From TMP-24 sp031376305 (GTDB lineage: Bacteria > Pseudomonadota > Alphaproteobacteria > Rhodobacterales > Rhodobacteraceae): 14,360 nucleotides of DNA. The notes beneath the pieces were generated by a model. The model was not told where the DNA came from. It worked only from the letters and a program-made list of their open reading frames with translations, and ran no database searches. Numbering within the stretch: position 1 is the first letter of the stretch; every line of letters starts with the position of its first letter. This document shows positions 1 through 6,872 of the stretch, piece after piece. Position numbers and translations under genes: made by a program. Where the stretch lies: NCBI GenBank assembly GCA_031376305.1, contig JANMDM010000287.1, forward strand, positions 1 to 14,360, written 5' to 3'.

Positions 1-311
1 CCGCTGGCGTTGACTATGCCGCACCACCGCGAAACGGACCCCAAGCTGCCGATGTTGCCGCCGCAGCGGCGATGAGCGATGCGGAACGCAGCCAAATGAT
101 CGCGGGCATGGTCGACGGGCTTGAAGCGCAGCTCCTGGATAGCGGAGGGACCGCCGCTGAATGGGCGCAACTTCTGACCGCCCTTGGGGTGCTCAAGCAA
201 ACCGACCGTGCCCGCGCCGTTTGGGCCAAAGCGCAAACGGCCCTTGCCGGTAATACTGTCGGGCTGGACCTTGTGCGCACAGCGGCCAAAACCGCCGGTA
301 TCGCGGAATGA
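1..311 (+). CDS. ccmI: CcmI, cytochrome c maturation protein, C-terminal end (partial)
   Basis: The frame is open from the window edge (first full codon at base 3) to a TGA at 309-311, so only about the last 100 residues are seen. They contain an Ala/Pro-rich linker and then the segment SDAERSQMIAGMVDGLEAQL. It resembles the linker before the C-terminal TPR-like domain of CcmI/CycH, which typically reads like 'M..eM I.gMVegLa.rL'. After it come a Trp-containing helix (EWAQLLTALGVL) and an Ala-rich helix pair. CcmI is a membrane-anchored periplasmic chaperone that holds apocytochrome c for the CcmFH haem ligase. The stop overlaps the ruvX start (ATGA), so the two are probably translationally coupled. 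The N-terminal membrane part lies outside the window. Identification is by motif and context only. Confidence 0.75.
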   Translation, partial: AGVDYAAPPRNGPQAADVAAAAAMSDAERSQMIAGMVDGLEAQLLDSGGTAAEWAQLLTALGVLKQTDRARAVWAKAQTALAGNTVGLDLVRTAAKTAGIAE

Positions 312-784
312 TCTTTACCGAGATCACGGATTTTGCCGCGGCCCTGCCCGCCAACAGGGCGTTGGCCGGGCTTGACCTTGGGGAAAAAACCATTGGCGTC
401 GCGGTGTCGGATCGTCTGCTTTCTGTCGCCTCGCCGTTGTCGACCATCCGGCGGACGAAATTCACCGCCGATGCCACCGCTTTACTGGACATCATCACCA
501 AGCGCGAGATCGCTGGCGTGATCCTTGGGCTGCCGCTGAACATGGACGGCTCCGAGGGTCCGCGCTGCCAGTCGACCAGGGCATTCGCCCGCAATCTTTC
601 CCGTCTGACCGACCTGCCCATCGGCTTTTGGGATGAGCGTCTGTCGACCGTCGCTGCCGAAAGGGCGCTTTTGGAGGCGGATACGTCGCGAAAACGTCGC
701 TCCGAGGTCATAGATCATGTCGCCGCCGGGTATATCCTGCAAGGAGCGCTCGACAGGATCGGGCATATGAGGCGGCAAAGGTGA
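308..784 (+). CDS. ruvX: RuvX/YqgF family putative Holliday junction resolvase
   Basis: A 158-residue RNase H-fold protein of the usual YqgF length. The family signatures are all visible: GLDLGEKTIGVAVSD (residues 21-35, with the first catalytic Asp at 23), VILGLPLNMDGSEG (71-84), the FWDERLST segment (108-114, acidic residue in the active-site cluster) and IDHVAAGYILQ (135-145, last Asp at 136). YqgF proteins process rRNA (pre-16S 5' end) and/or resolve branched DNA; which activity applies here cannot be read from sequence. The start ATG at 308 sits inside the ccmI stop region (ATGA), and its own TGA overlaps the GTG of the next gene. The three genes are thus read as one coupled string. All key residues are present and nothing looks odd. 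Confidence 0.93.
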   Translation: MIFTEITDFAAALPANRALAGLDLGEKTIGVAVSDRLLSVASPLSTIRRTKFTADATALLDIITKREIAGVILGLPLNMDGSEGPRCQSTRAFARNLSRLTDLPIGFWDERLSTVAAERALLEADTSRKRRSEVIDHVAAGYILQGALDRIGHMRRQR

Positions 785-1038
785 GTGGCGACGACATGCG
801 CGACGAAGTCTGGAAACGCGACGAGGTGGACTCGCCCTGCGTGAAGCTTTGCACGGTACATCCGACCGAAAGGCTGTGCATCGGCTGCCTGCGCACCGTT
901 GAGGAAATCACCGCCTGGAGCCGGATGGACGCGGCCACCCGCAGCACGATTATCGCCGAACTGCCGCTGCGCGCCCCGCGCCTGTCGCACCGACGGGGGG
1001 GGCGTGCGGCAAGGCTTGAGCGCCGCGCCGCGGAATAG
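781..1038 (+). CDS. DUF1289 domain-containing small Cys protein
   Basis: An 85-residue protein with the DUF1289 Cys pattern DSPCVKLC...RLCIGCLRT: Cys at 20, 24, 33 and 36, followed by the family's 'EIxxWsrm....r..I' helix (EEITAWSRMDAATRSTII). Four closely placed Cys suggest a metal site (Zn or Fe-S), but I know of no established reaction for the family. The start is taken as GTG 781, which forms a GTGA overlap with the ruvX stop. An in-frame ATG at 796 is the alternative and would remove only five residues. The tail is basic (RRGGRAARLERR). It converges with the oxygenase gene on the other strand, 15 bases between the two stops, with no obvious terminator in that gap. Confidence 0.85.
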   Translation: MSGDDMRDEVWKRDEVDSPCVKLCTVHPTERLCIGCLRTVEEITAWSRMDAATRSTIIAELPLRAPRLSHRRGGRAARLERRAAE

Positions 1039-1053
1039 CCGACCCCAGCGGGC

Positions 1054-1827
1054 TTAGTCGCCCAGCCAGTCAGCAACTCGGGGCAACTCGGGGCGAAAAT
1101 ACGCGATGATCCGGCCTTCCGGCGGGCCGACGGCCCCTGTTGCCCACGGGCTGACTCCGTGCAAAAGATGGCGATGCAGCAAAATCGCCTGACCCGGTTG
1201 AGCGTGCAGAACCAGCCGCGCACAGGTGGCAAAAACTTTGGCGCGGGCCGCGTGATAGGCATCGGTCACGTCAATGTCGGACCATTGGTCGGGATGATGC
1301 GCGCCAAGAGCATCGCGAAAAGTCCGGGCCATAATCTTGTGACTGCCGTCCCAGACCACCAGCGGGGCGGCCCCTGCATCTGTGGCATTCAGCGCAATTC
1401 CCAGCACGAAAGCATGGGGTTCGCGGATCATCCGGCGACGGCCCGGGCCGATGGGCAATATCCCGTCGATATGCGCGGCGTCGCGGGTCTTGCGGTATTG
1501 GAAGGCGGTGGCGGACTCGTCGGGCGACGGTTGCGGATAGCCGGGGCGCGTGGTTGACAGCTGCGCGCGGTGGAAGCGCTGGGGGCCGAAAATCCCTGCC
1601 ACCGCGGCAGCGGCGCGACCTCGCAACGGGGTTCCGGCGACTGAGCCATCCGCCATATTGTCCAGCGCCTCAACCCCGACAAACCAGGTGCCGCCGCAAC
1701 GCCAGGGATCGGCACTGCGTGCAATGGCCGTTCGGGCCAGGGGTAAGGCCGCGTTGACCCAGGCCGCCAGCTCTGGGTCATGCGCAAACCTGACCCAGCC
1801 CTGTGTCGCCAGTGCCTGCGCTACCAT
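1054..1827 (-). CDS. PhyH-like Fe(II)/2-oxoglutarate-dependent oxygenase
   Basis: A 257-residue soluble protein. The double-stranded beta-helix iron triad of phytanoyl-CoA dioxygenase-like enzymes is readable: AAHIDGILPIG gives His119-x-Asp121, and LLHRHLLHGVSPW gives the distal His (His223). GRIIAYFRPEL follows, with an Arg (239 or 245) at about the spacing used to bind 2-oxoglutarate. The middle strand LVVWDGSHKIM (GSH, 161-163) is also typical. The start ATG at 1827 lies inside the end of the upstream exporter gene (ATGGTAG, 7-base overlap), which argues for this start over longer in-frame extensions and for translational coupling. The substrate is unknown. Pairing with a TSUP exporter suggests, as inference only, that it releases an anion such as sulfite that must be exported. 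Confidence 0.75.
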   Translation of the reverse strand: MVAQALATQGWVRFAHDPELAAWVNAALPLARTAIARSADPWRCGGTWFVGVEALDNMADGSVAGTPLRGRAAAAVAGIFGPQRFHRAQLSTTRPGYPQPSPDESATAFQYRKTRDAAHIDGILPIGPGRRRMIREPHAFVLGIALNATDAGAAPLVVWDGSHKIMARTFRDALGAHHPDQWSDIDVTDAYHAARAKVFATCARLVLHAQPGQAILLHRHLLHGVSPWATGAVGPPEGRIIAYFRPELPRVADWLGD

Positions 1828-2639
1828 CCGGCTGCCTTGCGCAGCATGTTCAGCGCCACAACCGTCAGAAATCCGGCAAAAACCCGCCGCAGCGGCGTCG
1901 CATCCAAGCCATGGGCAAGTTTCACCCCGTAAGGCGTGGTGATCAACGTCATCGCAATGATGATGCCAAAAGCGGGCAGGTTGACCGCCCCCAGCGCATA
2001 GGGTGGCGCGCCGGCGATGGGTGTGAACAGCAACACGGCAACCGAAGGCACCGCAATGACGACCCCCCAGCCCGAGGCCGTTGCGACGGCGCGGTGGATC
2101 GGGGTGTTGTAAAGGCTCATCAGCGGCACGCCAAAACTGCCGCCGCCGATCCCCATCAAGACCGACAAGAAACCAACCAATGGCGACAGCACCGCCCGCG
2201 CCAGCCCCTGCGGCATGGCGGGGCCAAAGCGCCACTGGCTGCGGCCAAAGCCAAGGTAAAATGCCACAACCAGCGCCAACACCCCGAAGATAAATTGCAG
2301 CGCCGTCGTTTGCAGCTGTGACACCGCCCAAACCCCGGCAAGTGCCCCCAGCGCGATGCCGGGGGCCCAGCTGCGCAATATCGCCCAGTCAACAGCACCA
2401 CGTTTGTTATGGGCCAGCGCTGATCGGGTCGAGGTGACGATGATGGTGGCGAGCGACGTGGCAATGCAAACCCGCATCAGCCCCGGACCGCCGAACCCAA
2501 GTGCCGAAAATGTATAGAAGAATGCCGGGACGAGGATGATACCGCCGCCCACCCCGAGCAACCCCGAGATCACCCCGGCAAAGGCGCCAATGGCCAGCAG
2601 CAGTACAAGCATCGGCAGAAGATGGGCAAGATCTGGCAT
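1821..2639 (-). CDS. TSUP (TauE/SafE) family membrane anion exporter
   Basis: A 272-residue, highly hydrophobic protein with the two internal halves expected of the TSUP family. Each half carries the Gly-rich signature: GLLGVGGGIILVP (26-38) and VLMGIGGGSFGVPLM (160-174). Roughly eight membrane segments can be drawn. Family members move sulfite, sulfoacetate, thiosulfate or other small organic anions across the inner membrane. The start ATG 2639 has a GAGG Shine-Dalgarno sequence six bases upstream; an in-frame extension to about 2723 would run through the divergent promoter and is rejected. It is the first gene of a two-gene unit with the oxygenase and is divergent from the ArsR gene. A half-copy of the ArsR palindrome (2665-2672) sits about 26 bases upstream of its start, so ArsR control is likely. 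Confidence 0.88.
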   Translation of the reverse strand: MPDLAHLLPMLVLLLAIGAFAGVISGLLGVGGGIILVPAFFYTFSALGFGGPGLMRVCIATSLATIIVTSTRSALAHNKRGAVDWAILRSWAPGIALGALAGVWAVSQLQTTALQFIFGVLALVVAFYLGFGRSQWRFGPAMPQGLARAVLSPLVGFLSVLMGIGGGSFGVPLMSLYNTPIHRAVATASGWGVVIAVPSVAVLLFTPIAGAPPYALGAVNLPAFGIIIAMTLITTPYGVKLAHGLDATPLRRVFAGFLTVVALNMLRKAAGW

Positions 2640-2664
2640 CAAGAACCTCGGGGCTGACGGATAA

Positions 2665-2672
2665 GGATTAAC
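2665..2672. promoter_or_regulatory. Possible half-operator upstream of the exporter gene
   Basis: GGATTAAC matches 7 of 8 bases of the right arm (TGATTAAC) of the perfect palindrome at 2726-2743. It lies between that operator and the exporter start, 26 bases upstream of the ATG. This is a sequence resemblance only; a lone half-site can occur by chance. Confidence 0.3.
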
Positions 2673-2699
2673 GGCTGATGCAGGCGAAGGCCAGCGGGG

Positions 2700-2728
2700 T
2701 TGACACGCAAAGGGCTCTGCCAATAGTT
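2700..2728 (+). promoter_or_regulatory. Candidate promoter of the arsR-family gene
   Basis: A perfect TTGACA -35 box at 2700-2705 is followed, 17 bases later, by a weak AT-rich -10 (ATAGTT, 2723-2728; TAGTTA is an 18-base-spacer alternative). The -10 runs into the inverted repeat at 2726-2743, the right place for repression. Transcription would start at about 2735, essentially at the ATG. Confidence 0.45.
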
Positions 2729-2743
2729 AATCACATGATTAAC
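2726..2743. promoter_or_regulatory. Perfect 8-2-8 inverted repeat, likely ArsR-family operator
   Basis: GTTAATCA-CA-TGATTAAC is a perfect palindrome with 8-base arms, strikingly AT-rich for this genome. It covers the ATG (2735-2737) of the regulator and overlaps the presumed -10. Small ArsR-type winged-helix dimers bind AT-rich palindromes of this kind, so autoregulation and control of the divergent exporter gene are the natural reading. Confidence 0.6.
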
Positions 2744-3091
2744 TATCAACACGCCCTTGATCCGATCTTTCACGCAATGGCCGATGGCACGCGCCGACAA
2801 ATCATCGCGCGGCTCAGCTTTGGCCCCGCAACTGTCACTGACATTGCGGCCCCGCTGACGATCAGCCTGCCAGCGGTATTGCAGCATTTGAAAGTCCTGG
2901 AAAATGCCCGCATCATCAGCAGTCAAAAAATTGGCCGCACCCGGACATGTCATCTTGATCTTCCGGCCTTGAGCCGCGCCGAAACCTGGATAGCGGAACG
3001 GCGACAGTTCTGGTCCGACCGGATCGACCGGCTTTCAGACTTTCTCACTGAAACCGACGCCAATTCGACCGATGACAGGAGCCTGAAATGA
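2735..3091 (+). CDS. ArsR/SmtB-type winged-helix transcriptional regulator
   Basis: A 118-residue protein of the subgroup that normally precedes an SRPBCC (AHSA1) gene. The N-terminal helix LDPIFHAMADGTRRQIIARL (8-27) is followed by ATVTDIAAPLTISLPAVLQHLKVLE (helix-turn-helix, about 32-56) and a wing (IISSQKIGRTRTCHLD). It ends in an RQFWSDRIDRLSDFL helix characteristic of this subgroup. Only one Cys (72) is present, so neither a metal-binding CxC nor the SqrR/BigR dithiol pair is available, and the signal is unknown. The start at 2735 is preferred over the in-frame ATG at 2678 because the domain begins there and a promoter and palindrome occupy the upstream bases. Its stop overlaps the start of the SRPBCC remnant (ATGA). 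Confidence 0.88.
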   Translation: MINYQHALDPIFHAMADGTRRQIIARLSFGPATVTDIAAPLTISLPAVLQHLKVLENARIISSQKIGRTRTCHLDLPALSRAETWIAERRQFWSDRIDRLSDFLTETDANSTDDRSLK

Positions 3092-3218
3092 TCCGCCGCT
3101 GTGTCATTCATTCGTCTTTCACCCTTACCTGAATGGGCATGATGGCCCAGGCATGCGTAAGGCCGGAACAGAGTGGCTGCTTGACACGCTGGCCGCGATG
3201 CTGAGCGAGTCGACTTGA
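3088..3218 (+). pseudogene. SRPBCC/AHSA1 family gene remnant (internal deletion)
   Basis: Directly overlapping the arsR stop (ATGA), a start codon opens MIRRCVIHSSFTLT and then hits TGA at 3130-3132. The piece VIHSSFTLT matches the first strand of AHSA1 proteins that follow this kind of ArsR ('THSTFVIER..'). From about 3126 another frame reads YLNGHDGPGMRKAG followed by TEWLLDTLAAMLSEST and a TGA at 3216-3218. This matches the family's C-terminal helix ('..DG.d....re.Gt..LLd.L...L'). Start and end of a roughly 150-residue protein are thus joined almost directly, with about 105-110 codons missing and a frame change at the junction. The product cannot be functional. SRPBCC partners are usually ligand-binding proteins; here the partner is lost while its regulator stays intact. 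Confidence 0.7.
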
Positions 3219-3276
3219 CGGTCTTAAGATCAGCCGCTGAAAAGCGATATTTGAGCCACGATGATGAGAGGCAGAT

Positions 3277-4275
3277 TCAGACGGCGGCGGATTCAAGCGC
3301 GCCAAGCGCCGCATCCAGAACCTCAAGTCCGGCGCCCGGTGCATTGGCGCGTTCCGAAAGGAGGCGCCGCCAGTGTTTAGCGCCGGGGCGGTTGTGGAAC
3401 AGCCCCAGAATATGGCGGGTGATCTGGTGGAGCCTGCCACCGGACGCAAGGTGGCGGCTGATATAGGGGCGCATCCGGTCAAGCACCGCGAAACGGTCTG
3501 GCCCCGGCGGGCCGCCAAAGATCTGCGCATCGACGCCAGAAAGCGTATCCCATGGCTGGTGATAGGCGGCACGGCCAAGCATCACCCCGTCCAGGCCCTG
3601 CTCAAGGAACCCGCGCGCCTGATCCAGCGAAGTGATCCCACCATTGACCGAGATGTGAAGATGCGGGAACTGCTGTTTCATCGCCAGCACCAACCCGTAA
3701 TCCAGCGGCGGAATTTCACGGTTTTCCCTGGGGCTTAGCCCCTGAAGCCAGGCTTTGCGGGCGTGAATTGTCACGCGGCGAACGCCCACGGCGGCGATGG
3801 TTTCAAGGAAGGCGGGTAAAACTTCGGCCGGGATTTGGTCATCAACCCCGATGCGGCACTTTACGGTTACGTCCACCGGGCCAGCCGCCATCATCGCCGC
3901 GACGCAGTCCGCCACCAAGGCCGGACTTTTCATCAAGACGGCGCCAAAGCAGCCAGATTTCACCCGGTCCGAGGGGCATCCGACATTTAAGTTTACCTCA
4001 GCGTAGCCATAGGCAGCGGCAATGCGGGTGGCCGCGGCCAAACTGACGGGGTCAGCCCCCCCAAGCTGCAAGGCAACGGGGTGTTCCGCCGGGTCAAACC
4101 CCAGCAACCGTTCGCGCGGACCATGAATGACCGCCTGGGCGGTGACCATTTCAGTGTAAAGCAACGCCTGGCCGGTTATCTGTCGATGAAAGTAGCGGCA
4201 ATGCCGGTCGGTCCAGTCCATCATCGGCGCGATGGACAGGCGGGCAGAGGTCAAGAGTGGCAGGTTGGCATTCAT
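3277..4275 (-). CDS. dusA: tRNA-dihydrouridine(20/20a) synthase DusA
   Basis: A 332-residue flavoprotein that reduces uridine at positions 20/20a in the D-loop of tRNA. Visible family features are LSIAPMMDWTDRHCRYFHR (13-31, FMN-phosphate and substrate end of the TIM barrel) and EVNLNVGCPSDRV (93-105) with catalytic Cys100. Then come VTVKCRIGVDD (Lys139), TIHARKAWLQGLSPRENREIPPL (from 169, His171) and SVNGGI (209-214, FMN phosphate binding). The pattern AYHQPW after VMLGRA is typical of DusA rather than DusB or DusC. The start ATG 4275 is chosen because family similarity begins there; no strong Shine-Dalgarno is seen. It is divergent from aroQ, with 133 bases between the starts. Confidence 0.95.
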   Translation of the reverse strand: MNANLPLLTSARLSIAPMMDWTDRHCRYFHRQITGQALLYTEMVTAQAVIHGPRERLLGFDPAEHPVALQLGGADPVSLAAATRIAAAYGYAEVNLNVGCPSDRVKSGCFGAVLMKSPALVADCVAAMMAAGPVDVTVKCRIGVDDQIPAEVLPAFLETIAAVGVRRVTIHARKAWLQGLSPRENREIPPLDYGLVLAMKQQFPHLHISVNGGITSLDQARGFLEQGLDGVMLGRAAYHQPWDTLSGVDAQIFGGPPGPDRFAVLDRMRPYISRHLASGGRLHQITRHILGLFHNRPGAKHWRRLLSERANAPGAGLEVLDAALGALESAAV

Positions 4276-4408
4276 CGGCGCTATGTAGCCAATGGGCAGG
4301 CCTGCAACAACCCCGTGGCGTTGAAGTCGCGCCTGACGGGCAATGGTTGCGGTCGCGCCCGGTTTCCCCGATGATCCGCCGCAGCCGCAGTTGCGAAAGT
4401 TCGTCCCG

Positions 4409-4849
4409 ATGAAACCGATCCTTGTCCTGAACGGACCCAACCTCAACTTGCTGGGTAAGCGCGAGCCTGAGATCTATGGCCGCGAAACCCTGGCCGATGT
4501 CGAGGCATTGTGTAGTGCGGCGGCGAAAATCGGAGGATTGGTGGCCGTCTGCCATCAGTCAAACCGCGAATATGAGCTGATCGACTGGATCCAGTCGGCG
4601 CGCGAAACCGCCAGCGCTATTATCATCAATCCCGGTGCCTTTACCCATACCTCCATCGCCATCTACGATGCGTTGCAGGCGTTTTCCGGGCCGGTGATTG
4701 AGGTGCATATCTCAAACATCCACAAGCGCGAGGCGTTCCGCCATCACTCCTATATCTCGGGCCGGGCCGACGCGGTCATCGCCGGGGCCGGAACCCAGGG
4801 ATATACCTTCGCTGTGGCGCGGGTTGTGCATCTGTTGGCCAAGGGCTGA
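4409..4849 (+). CDS. aroQ: Type II 3-dehydroquinate dehydratase AroQ
   Basis: A 146-residue cytosolic enzyme, the normal length, catalysing dehydration of 3-dehydroquinate to 3-dehydroshikimate in the shikimate pathway. Motifs are complete: VLNGPNLNLLGKREPEIYG (6-24, with lid Arg18 and catalytic Tyr23), CHQSNREYELIDWI (48-61), IIINPGAFTHTSIAIYDAL (71-89, Asn74 binding substrate) and EVHISNIHKREAFRHHSY (98-115, catalytic His100, Arg111). An in-frame ATG at 4343 would add 22 residues without family similarity, so ATG 4409 is used. The aldolase gene follows after five bases, suggesting one transcript. Nothing is unusual about the protein itself. Confidence 0.96.
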   Translation: MKPILVLNGPNLNLLGKREPEIYGRETLADVEALCSAAAKIGGLVAVCHQSNREYELIDWIQSARETASAIIINPGAFTHTSIAIYDALQAFSGPVIEVHISNIHKREAFRHHSYISGRADAVIAGAGTQGYTFAVARVVHLLAKG

Positions 4850-4854
4850 CCCAG

Positions 4855-5625
4855 ATGCAGCTGCCGGTCAATCGGTTCAAAGCCCGGCTTTTGGCGGGGG
4901 ACAGTCAGATCGGATTTTGGGTGACGATCCCGGATCCGTCTGTGGTCGAAGCCATGGCGGGGGCAGGTTTTGACTGGATATTGCTTGATACCGAGCATAC
5001 GGCGGTTGAAGTCAGTGCAATATTGCCGCTGTTACAAGCCGCCGCCCCCTACCCCTGTGATTGTGTCGTCCGCCCGGTTGAGAACAATCTGGCGCTGATA
5101 AAGCGCCACCTAGACCAAGGGGCGCAAACCCTGCTTTTGCCTTACATCCAGTCGCGGACCGAAGCCGAAGCGGCGGTGGCGGCGGTTCGCTACGCGCCAG
5201 ACGGCTTGCGCGGTATGGCGGGCACAATGCGGGCGGCGCGCTATGGACGGGTGAAAAACTATGCGCAAACGGCGGGGACCGAGATCTGTCTGCTGTTGCA
5301 GCTTGAAACGGCGCTGGCGCTTGAGCGACTGGAGGAAATCGCATCGGTGCCGGGTGTCGATGGCATCTTCATCGGCCCCGCCGATCTTGCCGCCTCGATG
5401 GGGTTGGCCGGGCAAAGCGGCCATGCGGATGTGCGCCGCGCGATACTGTCGGCGATCACCCGGTTAAAGGTGATCGGCATGCCAGCAGGCATATTGACGC
5501 TGGATGCTGATTTTGCCCGTGACTGCATGGCGGCCGGCACCAGCTTCACGGCAGTGGGCCTGGACATGGCGCTTCTGGTCGGCGCTGCCGACCGGCTTGC
5601 GGCGGGGTTTGGCCGCAAGCGGTAA
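4855..5625 (+). CDS. HpcH/HpaI family 2-oxo acid class II aldolase
   Basis: A 256-residue TIM-barrel aldolase. The metal and catalytic residues of the HpaI/GarL group can be placed: FDWILLDTEHTAVE (39-52, Asp45 and His48), VVRPVE (Arg73), LLQLET (Glu151, metal ligand) and IFIGPADLAASMG (171-183, Asp177, metal ligand). The lid segment RGMAGTMRAARYGRVKNY (119-136) is also typical. Such enzymes cleave 4-hydroxy-2-oxo acids to pyruvate (or a homologue) plus an aldehyde, with a divalent metal. The natural substrate (4-hydroxy-2-oxoheptanedioate, 2-dehydro-3-deoxyglucarate or another) cannot be told from sequence, so no gene symbol is given. The start is five bases after the aroQ stop. No aromatic-degradation genes are nearby, so a role in hydroxyphenylacetate catabolism is not supported here. 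Confidence 0.9.
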   Translation: MQLPVNRFKARLLAGDSQIGFWVTIPDPSVVEAMAGAGFDWILLDTEHTAVEVSAILPLLQAAAPYPCDCVVRPVENNLALIKRHLDQGAQTLLLPYIQSRTEAEAAVAAVRYAPDGLRGMAGTMRAARYGRVKNYAQTAGTEICLLLQLETALALERLEEIASVPGVDGIFIGPADLAASMGLAGQSGHADVRRAILSAITRLKVIGMPAGILTLDADFARDCMAAGTSFTAVGLDMALLVGAADRLAAGFGRKR

Positions 5626-5648
5626 TGCCGCCGGTTTATCAAGGAACT

Positions 5649-5682
5649 GCCGGAAGCCTCCGGCGGGGATATTTGGACAAAG
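5649..5682 (+). repeat. Short intergenic hairpin element (CTCCGGCGGGGATATTTGG type), possible terminator
   Basis: GCCGGA-AGCC-TCCGGC (5649-5664) forms a six-pair stem with a four-base loop, followed by GGGGATATTTGGACAAAG. This composite resembles a short repeat that I remember at the 3' ends of many Rhodobacterales genes. It lies 24 bases after the aldolase stop, where it could help end the aroQ-aldolase transcript. The T-rich tract is weak, so it is not a canonical intrinsic terminator. The remaining bases to 5912 hold no gene I can support; a second imperfect hairpin (5852-5873) lies just beyond the 3' end of corA. Confidence 0.4.
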
Positions 5683-5912
5683 ATGAAAAACGTGCGACTG
5701 GTTATGCTTCGCCGTCGCGGCGAGCGTGGCGCGCCGATGGCACCAGCGCATGAGAAGGACGCGTCGAGGACTTAAAGATACAAAACGCGCCCAGACCGCT
5801 TTTGCCCGCCGCGCTGAGCGCCGACTGCATTCGATCAAGACGATGGCCCGCGACCTCGCCTGCGAGGCAGGTCAAACGCCCCGAGGTCAGGAACCGGGGT
5901 TGGCAGGCAAAA

Positions 5913-6872
5913 TCACAGCCAGTTGCGCAGCTTAAATATCAAATAGGTCACAAGCGCCGATCCCACCATCAAGACCAGCGACAGCGGGTATCCCCAGGGC
6001 TGATTCAGCACCGGCATGTCAACGAAGTTCATGCCAAACACCGAGGCAATGAGCGTGGGCGGCAAGAACAGCACGGCCACCACCGAGACGATGCGCACCG
6101 TCATATTTTGCGACAAGTTGACCATGCCAAGCGTTGCGTCCGTGGCAAAGGCCAGCCGCGAGGACAGAAAGTCGGCATGCACCTCAAGCGACTGCAGATC
6201 CCGCAGGCGCGATTTGGCGTGCGTGCGCAGGGCGCGGGTGTCATGGGCTTCGTCCAGCGATTGGCTGAAGTGCGCCACCATGCGTTCGGCCGTCAAAAGC
6301 CCCAGACGGACCCGGCTGAGTTGTTCGCCCTGCGCGCCGATGTTTTGCAGGGCATCTTGCAAAATGGCCGGTTTTTTGGTGGCCTCCTTGCCGAATACGT
6401 TGCGGGCCGTGGTGTCAAGCGCCCGGCCCACCGCTTCCAACAGATCGGCCTGACGGCCGAGGATTTCCTCGATCAAGCCAAGAAAAATGTGCCCCGTGGT
6501 GGCGCAGCCGGTGGCAGTCTTGTCTGCCCGCGCCCCGAATGTTTCAAACGGGCGTGGCGCGTGATGGCGCACCGTCACCAACCGGTCGCGTGCCAGAATG
6601 AACGTCACCGGCGAAATCACCTGTTCCTTTTCCGGCGTCTGACCGGGAAGCACGACGGTCATATAGTCTGACCCTGCCTCGCGGTAGAGTCGGTTCGAGA
6701 TTTCGATCTCTTCCATATCCGCAAGGGTCGGCACGCTTATCCCCAGGGTCTCCAACCGCGCGATCTGCTCAGGCGTCGGTCGATAGAGGTCAATCCAGAC
6801 GGCGCTGTTTATCGGCGCCTCGGGCGGCAACAGGGTCAGACCATTGCCGTTTCTGACGTAAGAAAAGATCAT
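5913..6872 (-). CDS. corA: CorA-family magnesium/divalent cation channel
   Basis: A 319-residue protein of usual CorA length. A long cytoplasmic domain rich in helices (about 1-255) is followed by the first membrane segment (about 261-279, RIVSVVAVLFLPPTLIASVFG). The GMN pore signature is at 280-282 (FGMNFVDMP), then a short loop and the second membrane segment (about 295-313), ending in a basic tail (FKLRNWL). CorA forms a homopentameric Mg2+ (sometimes Co2+/Ni2+/Zn2+) channel in the inner membrane. The start ATG 6872 gives MIFSYVRNGNGLTLL, a standard CorA N-terminus. In-frame starts further upstream (to 6947) add a segment that does not look conserved. It is divergent from the flavin-reductase gene across 205 bases that contain two GC-rich inverted repeats (6902-6933 and 6983-7008) of unknown role. 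Confidence 0.93.
   Translation of the reverse strand: MIFSYVRNGNGLTLLPPEAPINSAVWIDLYRPTPEQIARLETLGISVPTLADMEEIEISNRLYREAGSDYMTVVLPGQTPEKEQVISPVTFILARDRLVTVRHHAPRPFETFGARADKTATGCATTGHIFLGLIEEILGRQADLLEAVGRALDTTARNVFGKEATKKPAILQDALQNIGAQGEQLSRVRLGLLTAERMVAHFSQSLDEAHDTRALRTHAKSRLRDLQSLEVHADFLSSRLAFATDATLGMVNLSQNMTVRIVSVVAVLFLPPTLIASVFGMNFVDMPVLNQPWGYPLSLVLMVGSALVTYLIFKLRNWL

Noticed and set aside
1828..2331. Upstream extension of the oxygenase gene to 425 codons
   Set aside because: The added residues are out-of-frame readings of the TSUP gene; the domain begins at the ATG 1827 that overlaps the exporter stop.
5726..5935. A 69-codon, very basic plus-strand ORF (GTG start) between the aldolase gene and corA
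   Set aside because: No ribosome site, no recognisable pattern, and its end runs into the corA coding region; probably chance in GC-rich DNA.
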